Assembly (NCBI GenBank): GCA_965651595.1
Contig: CBFGTA010000048.1
Span: 1 to 16,412, forward strand
DNA length: 16,412 bases
Source: CBFGTA01 sp965651595
Lineage (GTDB): Bacteria > Actinomycetota > Actinomycetes > S36-B12 > UBA10799
Reading direction: 5' to 3'
In this document: one piece after another, positions 1-7,066 of the stretch
How the letters are laid out: each line of letters opens with the position of its first letter
How positions within the stretch are numbered: position 1 is the first letter of the stretch
The notes under the pieces: generated by a model
Seen by the model: the letters and a program-made list of their open reading frames with translations, nothing else
The model's database searches: none
What the model was told of the DNA's origin: nothing
Program-made: the position numbers and the translations under genes

Positions 1-543
1 CGGGCCGAAGGAATGCTTGTACGGCATGTTCTTGGCCGTCATACCCATGGTCAGGTTGGTGCGTCCGTGGTAGGCGTGCTCGACTACGACAACATCGTTG
101 CGGCCCGTGTGGGCGCGAGCAATCTTGACAGCGTTCTCGACCGCCTCGGCACCGGAGTTGAACAGGGCACTGCGCTTGTCGTGATCGCCCGGTGTCAGCG
201 CGTTGAGCCGTTCGCACACATCGACGTAGGCAGAGTATTCGGTCACCATGAAGCAGGTGTGAGTGAACGTTGAGACTTGAGCAGTCACGGCGTCGACCAC
301 GGCCGGGGCGGAGTTTCCCACACTGGTAACCGCGATGCCGCTGGCCATGTCGATGATGTGGTTGCCGTCGACGTCGACCAGGATTCCTCCGCCGGCTCGC
401 TCGATGAAGACTGGCATCACCGTGCCCAACGAGTCAGAGACATGCCGGGTGCGTTCGGCATGGAGGGCTACAGATCGTGGCCCAGGGATTTCGGTCACCA
501 GGGTCCGGCGTTGTTCGACGGATGGCCCACCGCTAGCAGTCAT
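1..543 (-). CDS. gabT: 4-aminobutyrate aminotransferase (GabT-type), N-terminal part, truncated by window edge
   Basis: This is a class III PLP-dependent aminotransferase, most likely one that moves the amino group of GABA to 2-oxoglutarate, giving succinate semialdehyde and glutamate in the cytoplasm. The 181 codons present read without a stop from ATG 543 to base 1, and the gene continues beyond the left edge. The start is well supported by AAGGAG at 549-554, 5 nt before the ATG. Family signatures: an IPGPRS stretch near the N-terminus, DGN then DMASGIAV with VGN (fold-type I, GabT-like), the phosphate-binding turn NSGAEAVENAVK, and EHAYHGRTNL, whose aromatic residue stacks on PLP. The catalytic lysine lies outside the window. 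The substrate call rests on similarity to GabT; an ornithine or another omega-amino-acid aminotransferase is possible but less likely. A 131-bp gap separates it from the upstream wall-hydrolase gene on the same strand, so it may have its own promoter. Confidence 0.88.
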   Translation of the reverse strand, partial: MTASGGPSVEQRRTLVTEIPGPRSVALHAERTRHVSDSLGTVMPVFIERAGGGILVDVDGNHIIDMASGIAVTSVGNSAPAVVDAVTAQVSTFTHTCFMVTEYSAYVDVCERLNALTPGDHDKRSALFNSGAEAVENAVKIARAHTGRNDVVVVEHAYHGRTNLTMGMTAKNMPYKHSFGP

Positions 544-643
544 TCGTGCTCCTTCGGAAACGACAGGGATACCGTAAGCGCCTGTGCGCGACAACGCCGG
601 TCAAGCTTAACCTGCCACAGTTCGGACGCACGCTCACGGGCAA

Positions 644-667
644 CCACCTGCGTGGTGCCCCAGGTGG
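644..667 (-). terminator. possible weak hairpin terminator after the wall-hydrolase gene
   Basis: A perfect 7-bp inverted repeat (CCACCTG at 644-650, CAGGTGG at 661-667) with a 10-nt loop lies 8 nt past the stop of the M15-like gene, read on the minus strand. The stem is GC-rich, but the bases after it (TTGCCCG) do not form a U-tract. It could equally be a structure in the gabT leader. Low confidence. Confidence 0.3.
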
Positions 668-674
668 GTAATTC

Positions 675-1730
675 TCAATCCTCGAGGCTGCGCCAGGGAT
701 CGGTGGCTCGCTGAAGCTGCTTCACAGCCGCGTCCAACTGCTCCCGTTGAAGCGCCAGAGCAGCACGCCGAGAATCCCGCCGGTTCGAGGCCGTGTCGAC
801 TGCGGCCACCGCATCTGCCAACGCTTGGTCGCGCAGGAGATCCTCTCGCTCGATCACGAGATCGGCGACCCCAACCGCAGCCGGGTCGGTGAGAAGTCCG
901 ACAGTTGAACTCGCCAGGTCCATCGATTGACCGAACATATACGAGCGGCGGATCACGTTGCGTACCTCCTGTAGGGCAGCTTCCACATCAGCGGTCCGTG
1001 CGTCCACTGCACGTTCGGAGCGCTCGGTCGCCGCGCGGGCCTGCTTGAGGAGGGTGCGCTCGTGAGTGACTGCTTGCCTGAGTTCCCTCACGTGAGCTCG
1101 GTGAGCACGCCAGATTGCTTCGATGTCAGGGGGTTGGGTGCCGGGAGGGATGGCGCTGGGTAGGACAAGTCCGCCCGAAGGCACGTGCTGACCCCGGACG
1201 AGCAGGTGGATGTGATCCATGTGGTTGTCCGTCGGATTGCCGCGGTCACCCATCAGTCGCCATGCCCGCCCCGGATACCAGATGTGCTGTCGCCACACCA
1301 TGTAAGTGACGCCGAGAACTTCCGCGTTGACCATCAGGAATGCGGCGATCTCGTTGGTGAGTTCGATCCCGTCGGCATCATCTGCGCCACCCGGGACCAT
1401 GATGTCGAGCGCTTGGCCACTGGGGTGATCGGCGATCGGATCTTCCCTCCAGCCGCCGATGGTCCCAGGCGTGCGATAGTGCGGCCACAGCCGCTCAATC
1501 AAGCGCAATACGCGAATAGTGTTGGGCTGTAGTCGCGCTTCGGAGTTACTTGCTGGCGGCAGATCGGTCAACACCTCTGTCGTAGCCGCCGACACAGACG
1601 TTGAAGCCCGATCCGCCGGTTCTTCGGCCCCAGACGGTTGTGAGATCACCGCAACCAGCACGATCGCCAACAATGCTGCGGACACGACTGCTACCTTGCT
1701 GCGCGACGGCACGGTTGCGGGGGAGACCAC
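675..1730 (-). CDS. membrane-anchored M15-like (ARB_07466-type) peptidoglycan hydrolase with C-terminal coiled coil
   Basis: The predicted protein has 351 aa. GTG 1730 is chosen because GGAGGA precedes it by 7 nt. The frame stays open to 1940, but that extension runs into the 3' end of the upstream fucosidase gene and gives an unlikely arginine-rich N-terminus. Residues about 12-30 form one hydrophobic segment (uncleaved anchor or signal peptide), followed by a polar linker. Residues about 66-180 match the ARB_07466/VanY-like M15 fold: GGWREDPIADHPSGQALDIM, with putative zinc ligands H102 and D109, and later NHMDHIHLL with H173/H175. From about 200 to 345 the protein is charged and heptad-like, suggesting two coiled-coil helices around a short SYMFGQS...LLTDPAAV segment. 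That resembles the coiled-coil domain of CwlO/PcsB/RipA proteins, where it normally lies N-terminal to the enzyme. Likely role: cutting peptidoglycan peptides outside the membrane. Substrate and activity are inferred. Confidence 0.75.
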   Translation of the reverse strand: MVSPATVPSRSKVAVVSAALLAIVLVAVISQPSGAEEPADRASTSVSAATTEVLTDLPPASNSEARLQPNTIRVLRLIERLWPHYRTPGTIGGWREDPIADHPSGQALDIMVPGGADDADGIELTNEIAAFLMVNAEVLGVTYMVWRQHIWYPGRAWRLMGDRGNPTDNHMDHIHLLVRGQHVPSGGLVLPSAIPPGTQPPDIEAIWRAHRAHVRELRQAVTHERTLLKQARAATERSERAVDARTADVEAALQEVRNVIRRSYMFGQSMDLASSTVGLLTDPAAVGVADLVIEREDLLRDQALADAVAAVDTASNRRDSRRAALALQREQLDAAVKQLQRATDPWRSLED

Positions 1731-1822
1731 CGATCCATCCTCCGCTACCAGGGGGTGTCTTGCCAAGCGGTTTGAGCCAACAGTGCTGTTTCGGGCCCGC
1801 GGGCCACGGATGGGCAGCTGTA

Positions 1823-3331
1823 CTACACGCTGTGAGGTGCGAGATGGCCAGACCGAGGCGTTATGGCCACGGCAACTACGGGATCGACCGTCGTGAGGGG
1901 GAGATCGACCTCCGCCAAACCGTGGGGGCCGATGCGCCACGTCAGCGGATGCAAGGTGCCGTCGGGCATAGGTAGGGCGACGCTGCCGATCGTGTTGGGT
2001 TCGAGTCCGGGAATGCGCATGCGGTCATTTGCTCCTGGGCGATCGACGATGGCCCAGACCGTTCCGGGTGCGTTGTCAGGAGCCTGGTCGTTACCAGGGG
2101 ATTGGACAAACCACGCCTGAGTGTTGCCAGCCGTAGCATTGGCAACGGTCCAGGGTGCAGTGTCGAACACGGCCTTGCCGTAGCGCGATAGCCAGTCTCC
2201 AAACTCTAGTAGTAGACGTTCCTGCCAGGCGGGGAGAACTCCGTCCGGGGTAACGCTCGCACCCAGGAGCAGGTTGCCATTTCGGCTGATGACGTCTCCC
2301 AAGACACGCACCAACGAACGGCAGTCCAAACCGGGGGTCTGTTCGTTGGCGTTGTAGCCAAGGCTTGTGCCGAGACCGGCCACGAGTTCCCACGGCGCCG
2401 ACGAGCCATCGTTGGCCGCCGGTGGGACGGTCGCGAAATCGTGGTTGATTCGAGACGACAGATCGTGACGCCAGTTGGGATCGGGCTGTAGACGCCAGGT
2501 GCGTCGCAGCAGGTGGGTGCCGAGTTGGCTGACACGGTGGCTATCGGGTGAAGATGGGAAGCTGACTTCTTCCCAACGGTCGTTGATGACGCCGTGCGGC
2601 ACTTGGGTGCGGTAGTGGTCAATGACGTCAGAGACGTCACCGCCGGTGGGCCAGCAGATGTCGTTCCACAACAGGTCGGGAGCGTAGGCGTCGACCAAGT
2701 GGTGCAGGTGGTCACCTGCGTAGCGGCTGTAGCGGCCCGACTGTACGGCCAACACCGCATCTGCAGCGTTGGCGATGAGTTGCTGGTTGTAGGGCCAGTC
2801 GTAGCCGCCCGAGTAGTACACACCGAATCGCATACCGGCAGACCGGACAGTGGTGCTGAAGTCGCCCACTAGGTCACGCGAGCTGTGGAAGGCGCCCATG
2901 CGCGGGTGGGGTGTAGGAGTGGGCCACAGGCAGAACCCGTCGTGGTGCTTGGCGGTCACGATCGCGTACTGAGCTCCCGACCTTCGACAGATGTCTGCCA
3001 GGGCCGCGATGTCGGCCTCGCTGGATCGGCGATCGAACTCGGCGACGAAATCGCGGTAGGCAAAATCGATGCCGTACTGGGACTCGTGGAACTGTCGTGT
3101 CGGGCTGCCCGGAACGCGCATCGCATTGGCGTACCATTCGGTATACGGGTTGATCTTGAGGAGGCCAGCGACGCCCTCTTCGCGAGCGATCTCGGCCGGG
3201 TCGGCCACCAGGGGCGCCCAAGCGGGCACCGAAAACAGCCCCCAGGTGAGTAGCACGCCTACCTTGGCCTGGTCGTGCCAGTTGCGGCTTCCACTGGCCG
3301 CGGACGCGACCGGTGCTGGCAGTTCAGTCAC
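1823..3331 (-). CDS. alpha-L-fucosidase, glycoside hydrolase family 29
   Basis: The predicted protein has 502 aa. GTG 3331 is chosen because GAGGAG lies 4 nt upstream and the protein then begins just before the conserved N-terminal strand; the frame is open to 3439. GH29 enzymes release alpha-L-fucose by a retaining mechanism. Landmarks: WGLFSVPAW (30-38), EWY (65-67), TAKHHDGFCLWP (127-138), RDLVGDF (152-158), VYYS (171-174) and LLWNDICWP (220-228), with predicted nucleophile D224, then NDRW with R252. These align well with the fucose-binding residues known from the Thermotoga maritima enzyme. One deviation: the usual His of the HWG motif is Thr29 here (TWG). There is no signal peptide, so it is probably cytoplasmic and acts on imported or recycled fucosides. 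The C-terminal ~90 residues look like the usual beta-sandwich. It lies 92 bp upstream of the wall-hydrolase gene on the same strand, so co-transcription is possible. Confidence 0.87.
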   Translation of the reverse strand: MTELPAPVASAASGSRNWHDQAKVGVLLTWGLFSVPAWAPLVADPAEIAREEGVAGLLKINPYTEWYANAMRVPGSPTRQFHESQYGIDFAYRDFVAEFDRRSSEADIAALADICRRSGAQYAIVTAKHHDGFCLWPTPTPHPRMGAFHSSRDLVGDFSTTVRSAGMRFGVYYSGGYDWPYNQQLIANAADAVLAVQSGRYSRYAGDHLHHLVDAYAPDLLWNDICWPTGGDVSDVIDHYRTQVPHGVINDRWEEVSFPSSPDSHRVSQLGTHLLRRTWRLQPDPNWRHDLSSRINHDFATVPPAANDGSSAPWELVAGLGTSLGYNANEQTPGLDCRSLVRVLGDVISRNGNLLLGASVTPDGVLPAWQERLLLEFGDWLSRYGKAVFDTAPWTVANATAGNTQAWFVQSPGNDQAPDNAPGTVWAIVDRPGANDRMRIPGLEPNTIGSVALPMPDGTLHPLTWRIGPHGLAEVDLPLTTVDPVVAVAITPRSGHLAPHSV

Positions 3332-3415
3332 GGCGCTCCTCGTCGTCGGTGGTCGGGTTCCCGGACCGTCGAGTGGGGTGATCGAGCTCGACGGAATCAG
3401 CCTAGTGCGTGCTGT

Positions 3416-3479
3416 TCTGGCTTGCGTTGGCCAGACCAATCGGACACAGTGATTGTCATCACCGCCGGTCAGTCGGTGA
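3416..3479. promoter_or_regulatory. divergent intergenic region with three short inverted repeats
   Basis: The 231-bp gap between the fucosidase (-) and DUF2505 (+) genes holds three short perfect inverted repeats in close succession. They are TCTGGC/GCCAGA (3416-3421, 3430-3435), GTGAT/ATCAC (3449-3453, 3458-3462) and TCACCG/CGGTGA (3459-3464, 3474-3479). Such clustering may mark operators for a dimeric repressor. The arms are only 5-6 bp, and I see no convincing -35/-10 pair for either gene. Confidence 0.3.
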
Positions 3480-3562
3480 GCCTACGGGCTTACTGGCAGG
3501 TTCGCACGCCCAGTGCTGACCCCATGGCTGCGCGGTCGGACAGCCACACGAGAGGAACCACT

Positions 3563-4060
3563 GTGAGTAAGTCTTTTCACAACGATGACCAGTACTCAGC
3601 AACGCCGGAGCAACTGTGGAACATGCTGAGCACCCAGGGCTACTGGGAGGAGAAGTATTCGACTCTCGGTTCGTCGAACCTGGAATGGAAGGAATTCTCT
3701 CCTGGAGACACGACCCTCACGGTGTCGTCGACCAGAGAAGTGGACGCGAACTTGCCGGCCGTCGCGAAGAAGGTCATCGGCGAAACGGCCGTCGTGACCC
3801 AAACGGAAAACTGGTCCCGCGCCGGTGACAAGCTCACCTGCGCCATCGAGATCACCACCAAGGGCGCACCTGGCGGAACCACGGGAACAATGGACATCGA
3901 GCCCCACGCGGATGGGGCGCGCTGGAAGGCCGCCTTCGAGATCAAGGTTCCCATCCCCCTGGTGGGAAAGAAGCTCGAAGGAATCATGCACGACGAGACT
4001 GAAGCCAATTTCGTCAAGGAGAAAGAGTTCAACGACAACTGGCTGAGCAAGAACGGCTAG
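3563..4060 (+). CDS. DUF2505 family protein (START/SRPBCC-like fold)
   Basis: The predicted protein has 165 aa and begins at GTG 3563, preceded by AGAGGAA 5 nt upstream. The frame is open back to 3275, but that part overlaps the divergent regulatory region and is not protein-like. The sequence resembles actinobacterial DUF2505 proteins: an opening strand SKSFHNDDQYSATPEQLW, a helix around NMLSTQGYWEEKY, long antiparallel strands (TTLTVSSTREVDANLP, DKLTCAIEITTKG), a GTTGTMDIEPH turn, and a C-terminal amphipathic helix with KLEGIMHDETEANF. This layout suggests a helix-grip fold with a hydrophobic cavity for a lipid-like ligand. The ligand and function are unknown. It has no signal peptide, so it is cytoplasmic. 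It converges on clc, with only 33 bp between the stop codons, and that gap carries half of a strong shared hairpin. Confidence 0.78.
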   Translation: MSKSFHNDDQYSATPEQLWNMLSTQGYWEEKYSTLGSSNLEWKEFSPGDTTLTVSSTREVDANLPAVAKKVIGETAVVTQTENWSRAGDKLTCAIEITTKGAPGGTTGTMDIEPHADGARWKAAFEIKVPIPLVGKKLEGIMHDETEANFVKEKEFNDNWLSKNG

Positions 4061-4070
4061 TCGCCTCACG

Positions 4071-4127
4071 GAAAGCGAAGCAGGCCCGACTCCTCACGAT
4101 GAGAGGCGTCGGGCCTGCTTCGCTTTC
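4071..4127. terminator. bidirectional hairpin terminator, 20-bp perfect stem, overlapping the 3' end of clc
   Basis: The left arm at 4071-4090 and the right arm at 4108-4127 are exact reverse complements over 20 bp. The loop is 17 nt and contains an extra CCTC/GAGG pairing (4092-4095, 4103-4106). The hairpin starts 10 nt after the DUF2505 stop. The right arm lies wholly inside the clc reading frame and encodes residues near the ClC C-terminus (KAKQAR). Arm ends GAAAGC and GCTTTC give short A/U-rich edges on both strands, but there is no long U-tract. The symmetry and position between convergent genes fit a terminator for both. Confidence 0.75.
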
Positions 4128-5464
4128 AGATCAGCGATCTCCTGGGCGTTGAGCATACGGTGGCGCAAGGTGTCATAGATCGGGGCGCTGCGCATGAGTG
4201 TGGCGACGACCGCCGCCGCTGCGCAGGCGAGCAGGCTCGGTAGCAACAGTGACGTGCTCGACGCCATTTCGGCCACGATGACCGCACCAGTCAGCGGGGC
4301 CCGCACGACCGCGGAGAAGAATGCCGCCATCCCGACCAGAGCGAACTGCCAGGGTGCGAGCAGGTCCGGAATGACCAGATTGACGATTCCTCCGAACAGG
4401 TAGCCGCACGCGGCACCGAGGGCGAGCAAGGGGGAGAACAGCCCACCCGGGGTGCCTGCCGAATAGCTGAGGGCCCCCAGGATCCAGCGGCCGATGAGAA
4501 TCCCCACCACCGTGAGCAGGGGAGGAGCGCCAGTCAACGTGGTCTGAGCGAAGTCGTCACCTCCGCCAGTTAGTGACGGGGCGTACCAGACGGCGGCGCC
4601 CACGATGGCACCGATGACGGCAGCTTTCGCGACCGGCGGGACAGACTTGATGCGGTCGTTCGCGTTGAGGAACCACACGACAGTCGCGCTGTAGCCGACC
4701 CCCAGAGCGCCAACTATGGCGCCGAAGATGCCGAACGCGATCAAGGTCGAGTTGGCCGGAATAGCGAAGGACGGCAAGACGAACTCAGGAGCATTGCCCA
4801 GGATCGAGCGGGAGACAGCGATTGCGACGGCTGTGCCAGCGATCGTAGGGACCACAATTCGCAGCCGGACGCTCTTGGTGAGTTCTTCGAACACGAAGAT
4901 TGCCCCGCCCGCAGGGGCGTTAAACGCTACCGCCAATCCGGCACCAGCCATCGACGCTTCCATCGAGTAGCTCGACGATCGGCCCAGGCGCGCCCACTGG
5001 CTGAGTTTGGAACCGATGGCCGCTCCCATCTGGACAGTCGGTCCCTCACGGCCGAGCACCATCCCTGACCCAAGCGCCAAGACCCCGCCGACGAACTTGA
5101 TCGGAATGACCCGCAAGCGTTCGAGTCCAGTTTGTTCTTTCATCGCAGCCTCGACGCGCTGTACACCACTGCCCGAAGATTCGGGGGCGAGCCGAACGAG
5201 CGCGCGCGCGATCGCCACGGCAATCGCCGCCAGGACGATCGGCACCAGCACTCCCCACCACGAAAAGCGGCCCGCCCACTCCACGATTGAAAACCGCAGG
5301 TCGTCAGCTGCCGTCAAGAACCACCGGAAGTAGCCGCCGACCAGCCCGACGAGTGCCCCGGCCACGATGGCCACCAGACTAAGAACCAGCAGCTTGCGCG
5401 GGCCCTTTTGATGATCGTGCTCGTCGAACGGGCCGACGTGGGGCTGCGCGGTAGAGTCGGACAT
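4094..5464 (-). CDS. ClC-family H+/Cl- antiporter
   Basis: The predicted protein has 456 aa and begins at ATG 5464, with a weak AGGTG 6 nt upstream; GTG 5473 in the same frame is an alternative. ClC proteins move chloride or other anions across the cytoplasmic membrane as homodimers. Selectivity motifs are present: GSGVQ (98-102, where most relatives have GSGIP), GREGP (138-142) with the gating glutamate E140, GGLFSPLLALG (340-350), and the tyrosine of PIYDTL (Y430). The FEE pair at 193-194 supplies the internal proton glutamate, which favours a proton-coupled exchanger over a channel. Many hydrophobic helices span residues 25-425, as expected for a bacterial ClC. There is no C-terminal CBS domain; the tail ends in a short charged helix whose codons form one arm of the shared terminator. 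Possible roles are acid resistance, charge balance or fluoride/nitrate handling, none of which the context settles. Confidence 0.9.
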   Translation of the reverse strand: MSDSTAQPHVGPFDEHDHQKGPRKLLVLSLVAIVAGALVGLVGGYFRWFLTAADDLRFSIVEWAGRFSWWGVLVPIVLAAIAVAIARALVRLAPESSGSGVQRVEAAMKEQTGLERLRVIPIKFVGGVLALGSGMVLGREGPTVQMGAAIGSKLSQWARLGRSSSYSMEASMAGAGLAVAFNAPAGGAIFVFEELTKSVRLRIVVPTIAGTAVAIAVSRSILGNAPEFVLPSFAIPANSTLIAFGIFGAIVGALGVGYSATVVWFLNANDRIKSVPPVAKAAVIGAIVGAAVWYAPSLTGGGDDFAQTTLTGAPPLLTVVGILIGRWILGALSYSAGTPGGLFSPLLALGAACGYLFGGIVNLVIPDLLAPWQFALVGMAAFFSAVVRAPLTGAVIVAEMASSTSLLLPSLLACAAAAVVATLMRSAPIYDTLRHRMLNAQEIADLKAKQARRLSS

Positions 5465-5569
5465 AATCCACACCTACCACGAGGAACTCGGGGTTTCCAC
5501 TACGACAAGAGCCTCGCCGCCGGGTTCGACGGACCGTTAGCGGCAGGGACGAGACAGAAGGGTGCAGGC

Positions 5570-6472
5570 GTGTCGATTCCAGGTATTGACGATGCGATTG
5601 TCCCGATCAAGTCGTTTGACGGGACGATGATCGCAGCGGCAGACTTCGGTCCCGCCGATCGGCCTGCAGTAATCCTGGCCAACGGGATCTGCTGCACGGA
5701 CACGTATTGGACCTACTTTCAGCCAGCCCTGGCCAAGGCGGGCTACCGCGTGGTGTTCTTCGACTATCGCGGGCATGGCCGCAGCGGTCGCCCAGCCCGC
5801 GAATCGGAGATGACCCTGCAGTCTCACGCCAGGGATCTCTGGACAGTGGCTGATCACTTCGGAATCGAGCGGGCGCACCTGGTCGGCCATTCCATGGGTG
5901 TGCAAACCATTTTCGCGGCCTACGATCAAGACCGGAGCCGCGTCACGGGTTTGATTCCTGTCGCTGGACCACTCGAGCATCCCCTCGACACCCTGTACAT
6001 GACTCCGGTCGGAGCTGTTGCCTTAGCCGGTCTTGAATTGGCTGGCCGGATCAGTGCCGGTTCGGTGCGAGCCGCATGGAAGGTTGGGGGTCTGGATCCT
6101 CGGCTGCCGGTGGTCGTGTCCAAGCTGGTGGGAGCTATGGGTCAGGCGGCGCCGACCGAACTGGCCGAAGAGTACTTCGAGCACTTGTCTTCGATGGACC
6201 CCATGTTGATCATCAAGTTCTACCGTCACATGCAGCAGTACTCGGCACGGTCAGTGGCCGCGGCCTGTGGCGCGCCTGTGCTGCAGGTCGTGGGACGCAA
6301 GGACACGCTGACGCCGATGCCGGTTCAGGTCGAACTCGACCACCTGCTGCCGAACAGCCGGATGGTCGTGTTTCCCGAAGCCAGCCACACGCTGCCGATC
6401 GATGTCCCGGATGAGTTCGCCAGTTCCGTGGTGGATTTTCTCAACGAGACCGCTGGCGCGGGTCGACCATGA
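5570..6472 (+). CDS. alpha/beta hydrolase
   Basis: The predicted protein has 300 aa. GTG 5570 is chosen because GAAGGG precedes it by 7 nt. The frame is open to 5408, but that stretch overlaps the 5' end of the divergent clc gene. The fold is a classic soluble alpha/beta hydrolase: oxyanion region ANGICCTDTYW (37-47), DYRGHGRSGRP (65-75), nucleophile elbow GHSMG with Ser108, predicted acid Asp245 in GRKDTLTP, and catalytic His273 in ASHTLP. A helical cap covers about residues 135-225. There is no signal peptide or membrane segment, so it is cytoplasmic. The substrate is unknown; esterase, lactonase, haloperoxidase-like and C-C hydrolase relatives share these motifs. The divergent gap to clc is 105 bp. 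It converges on the lipoprotein gene with 28 bp between. Confidence 0.87.
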   Translation: MSIPGIDDAIVPIKSFDGTMIAAADFGPADRPAVILANGICCTDTYWTYFQPALAKAGYRVVFFDYRGHGRSGRPARESEMTLQSHARDLWTVADHFGIERAHLVGHSMGVQTIFAAYDQDRSRVTGLIPVAGPLEHPLDTLYMTPVGAVALAGLELAGRISAGSVRAAWKVGGLDPRLPVVVSKLVGAMGQAAPTELAEEYFEHLSSMDPMLIIKFYRHMQQYSARSVAAACGAPVLQVVGRKDTLTPMPVQVELDHLLPNSRMVVFPEASHTLPIDVPDEFASSVVDFLNETAGAGRP

Positions 6473-6500
6473 CCCTGATTCGTCGTAGACGGGCCCGGCG

Positions 6501-6971
6501 CTACGGTCGGTGTTGACGGCGCTGGCCGATCTGGACTGGCTCGCCGCCAGCGTTTTCCGCAGCTTTGATGACCGACTGCGGGGGATCGAGGTCGTGGATC
6601 CCGTACATGCCCCAGTTGGGGCCGACGAGGATCGTTCCGGTCACGTTCGAGGCGCGGGCGAGATCGTGAGCGGCTTCTCCGGCTGTCTGGAGGTCGGCTT
6701 CGGTATCGAACACGAGCAGTCGGAACTTTTCGTCCGCGAGAGTACAGGTCCCGTCGTGAGTGGGATCGCTCTTGGATGCTGTGAACTTCTCGCACCGGAG
6801 GGCATCACTGAGTTGCTCGACGGACGTGATGACGACCGGACCGTTCGCCGAGGTGTCCTGGTCCGGTGTGGTGCTGCTTGAGTCGTCTTGGGCGGTTGAG
6901 CTACACGCTCCGAGTGCAAGACAGCCCGCTGCCACGATGCCGATGAGTCGATAGCCGCGCGGTCGATTCAT
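6501..6971 (-). CDS. small secreted lipoprotein of unknown function
   Basis: The predicted protein has 156 aa from ATG 6971. A short basic n-region (RPRGYR), a hydrophobic core and lipobox LGAC with Cys23 indicate export and lipid anchoring. A serine/threonine/aspartate-rich linker follows (24-44), then a compact domain of about 100 residues. Cys60 (LRCEKF) and Cys76 (GTCTL) could form a disulfide. I do not recognise the domain. It ends with a short basic tail. An upstream TTG at 7013 would put extra residues before the signal peptide and is unlikely. There is no clear Shine-Dalgarno. The hexamer TACCGT ends 6 nt before the ATG, so the mRNA may be leaderless like the divergent lemA, though no good -35 is visible. 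Confidence 0.75.
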   Translation of the reverse strand: MNRPRGYRLIGIVAAGCLALGACSSTAQDDSSSTTPDQDTSANGPVVITSVEQLSDALRCEKFTASKSDPTHDGTCTLADEKFRLLVFDTEADLQTAGEAAHDLARASNVTGTILVGPNWGMYGIHDLDPPQSVIKAAENAGGEPVQIGQRRQHRP

Positions 6972-7051
6972 GACACCACGGTAATGCAAGCAGCGGACCT
7001 TCGCCCGACTCAATGGGTCGGTCGTCCACCCGAACGATGAGCAGGCACGTT

Positions 7052-7060
7052 TGCGATAAT
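7052..7060 (+). promoter_or_regulatory. extended -10 promoter element for a leaderless lemA transcript
   Basis: TGC followed by GATAAT (7055-7060) matches the extended -10 pattern TGn-TAnnnT closely. The hexamer ends 6 nt before the lemA ATG at 7067, which places the expected transcription start on or next to the A of the start codon. No Shine-Dalgarno is seen before this ATG. The -35 position (about 7032-7037, GAACGA) is weak, as is common with an extended -10. Confidence 0.55.
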
Positions 7061-7066
7061 CACTCT

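Noticed and set aside
1794..1805. 12-bp perfect palindrome GGCCCGCGGGCC between fucosidase and wall-hydrolase genes
   Set aside because: It has no loop or U-tract and is easily expected by chance at this GC content; there is also a nearby AACAG/CTGTT pair, but nothing ties either to regulation.
1731..1940. Longer N-terminus for the wall-hydrolase gene
   Set aside because: It overlaps the fucosidase 3' end, is arginine-rich and not protein-like, and GTG 1730 has a good ribosome site followed by a normal membrane anchor.
4716..5333. Plus-strand open frames inside clc, and similar long frames opposite other genes
   Set aside because: Low-complexity translations typical of antisense frames in GC-rich DNA; no start signals and no recognisable domains.
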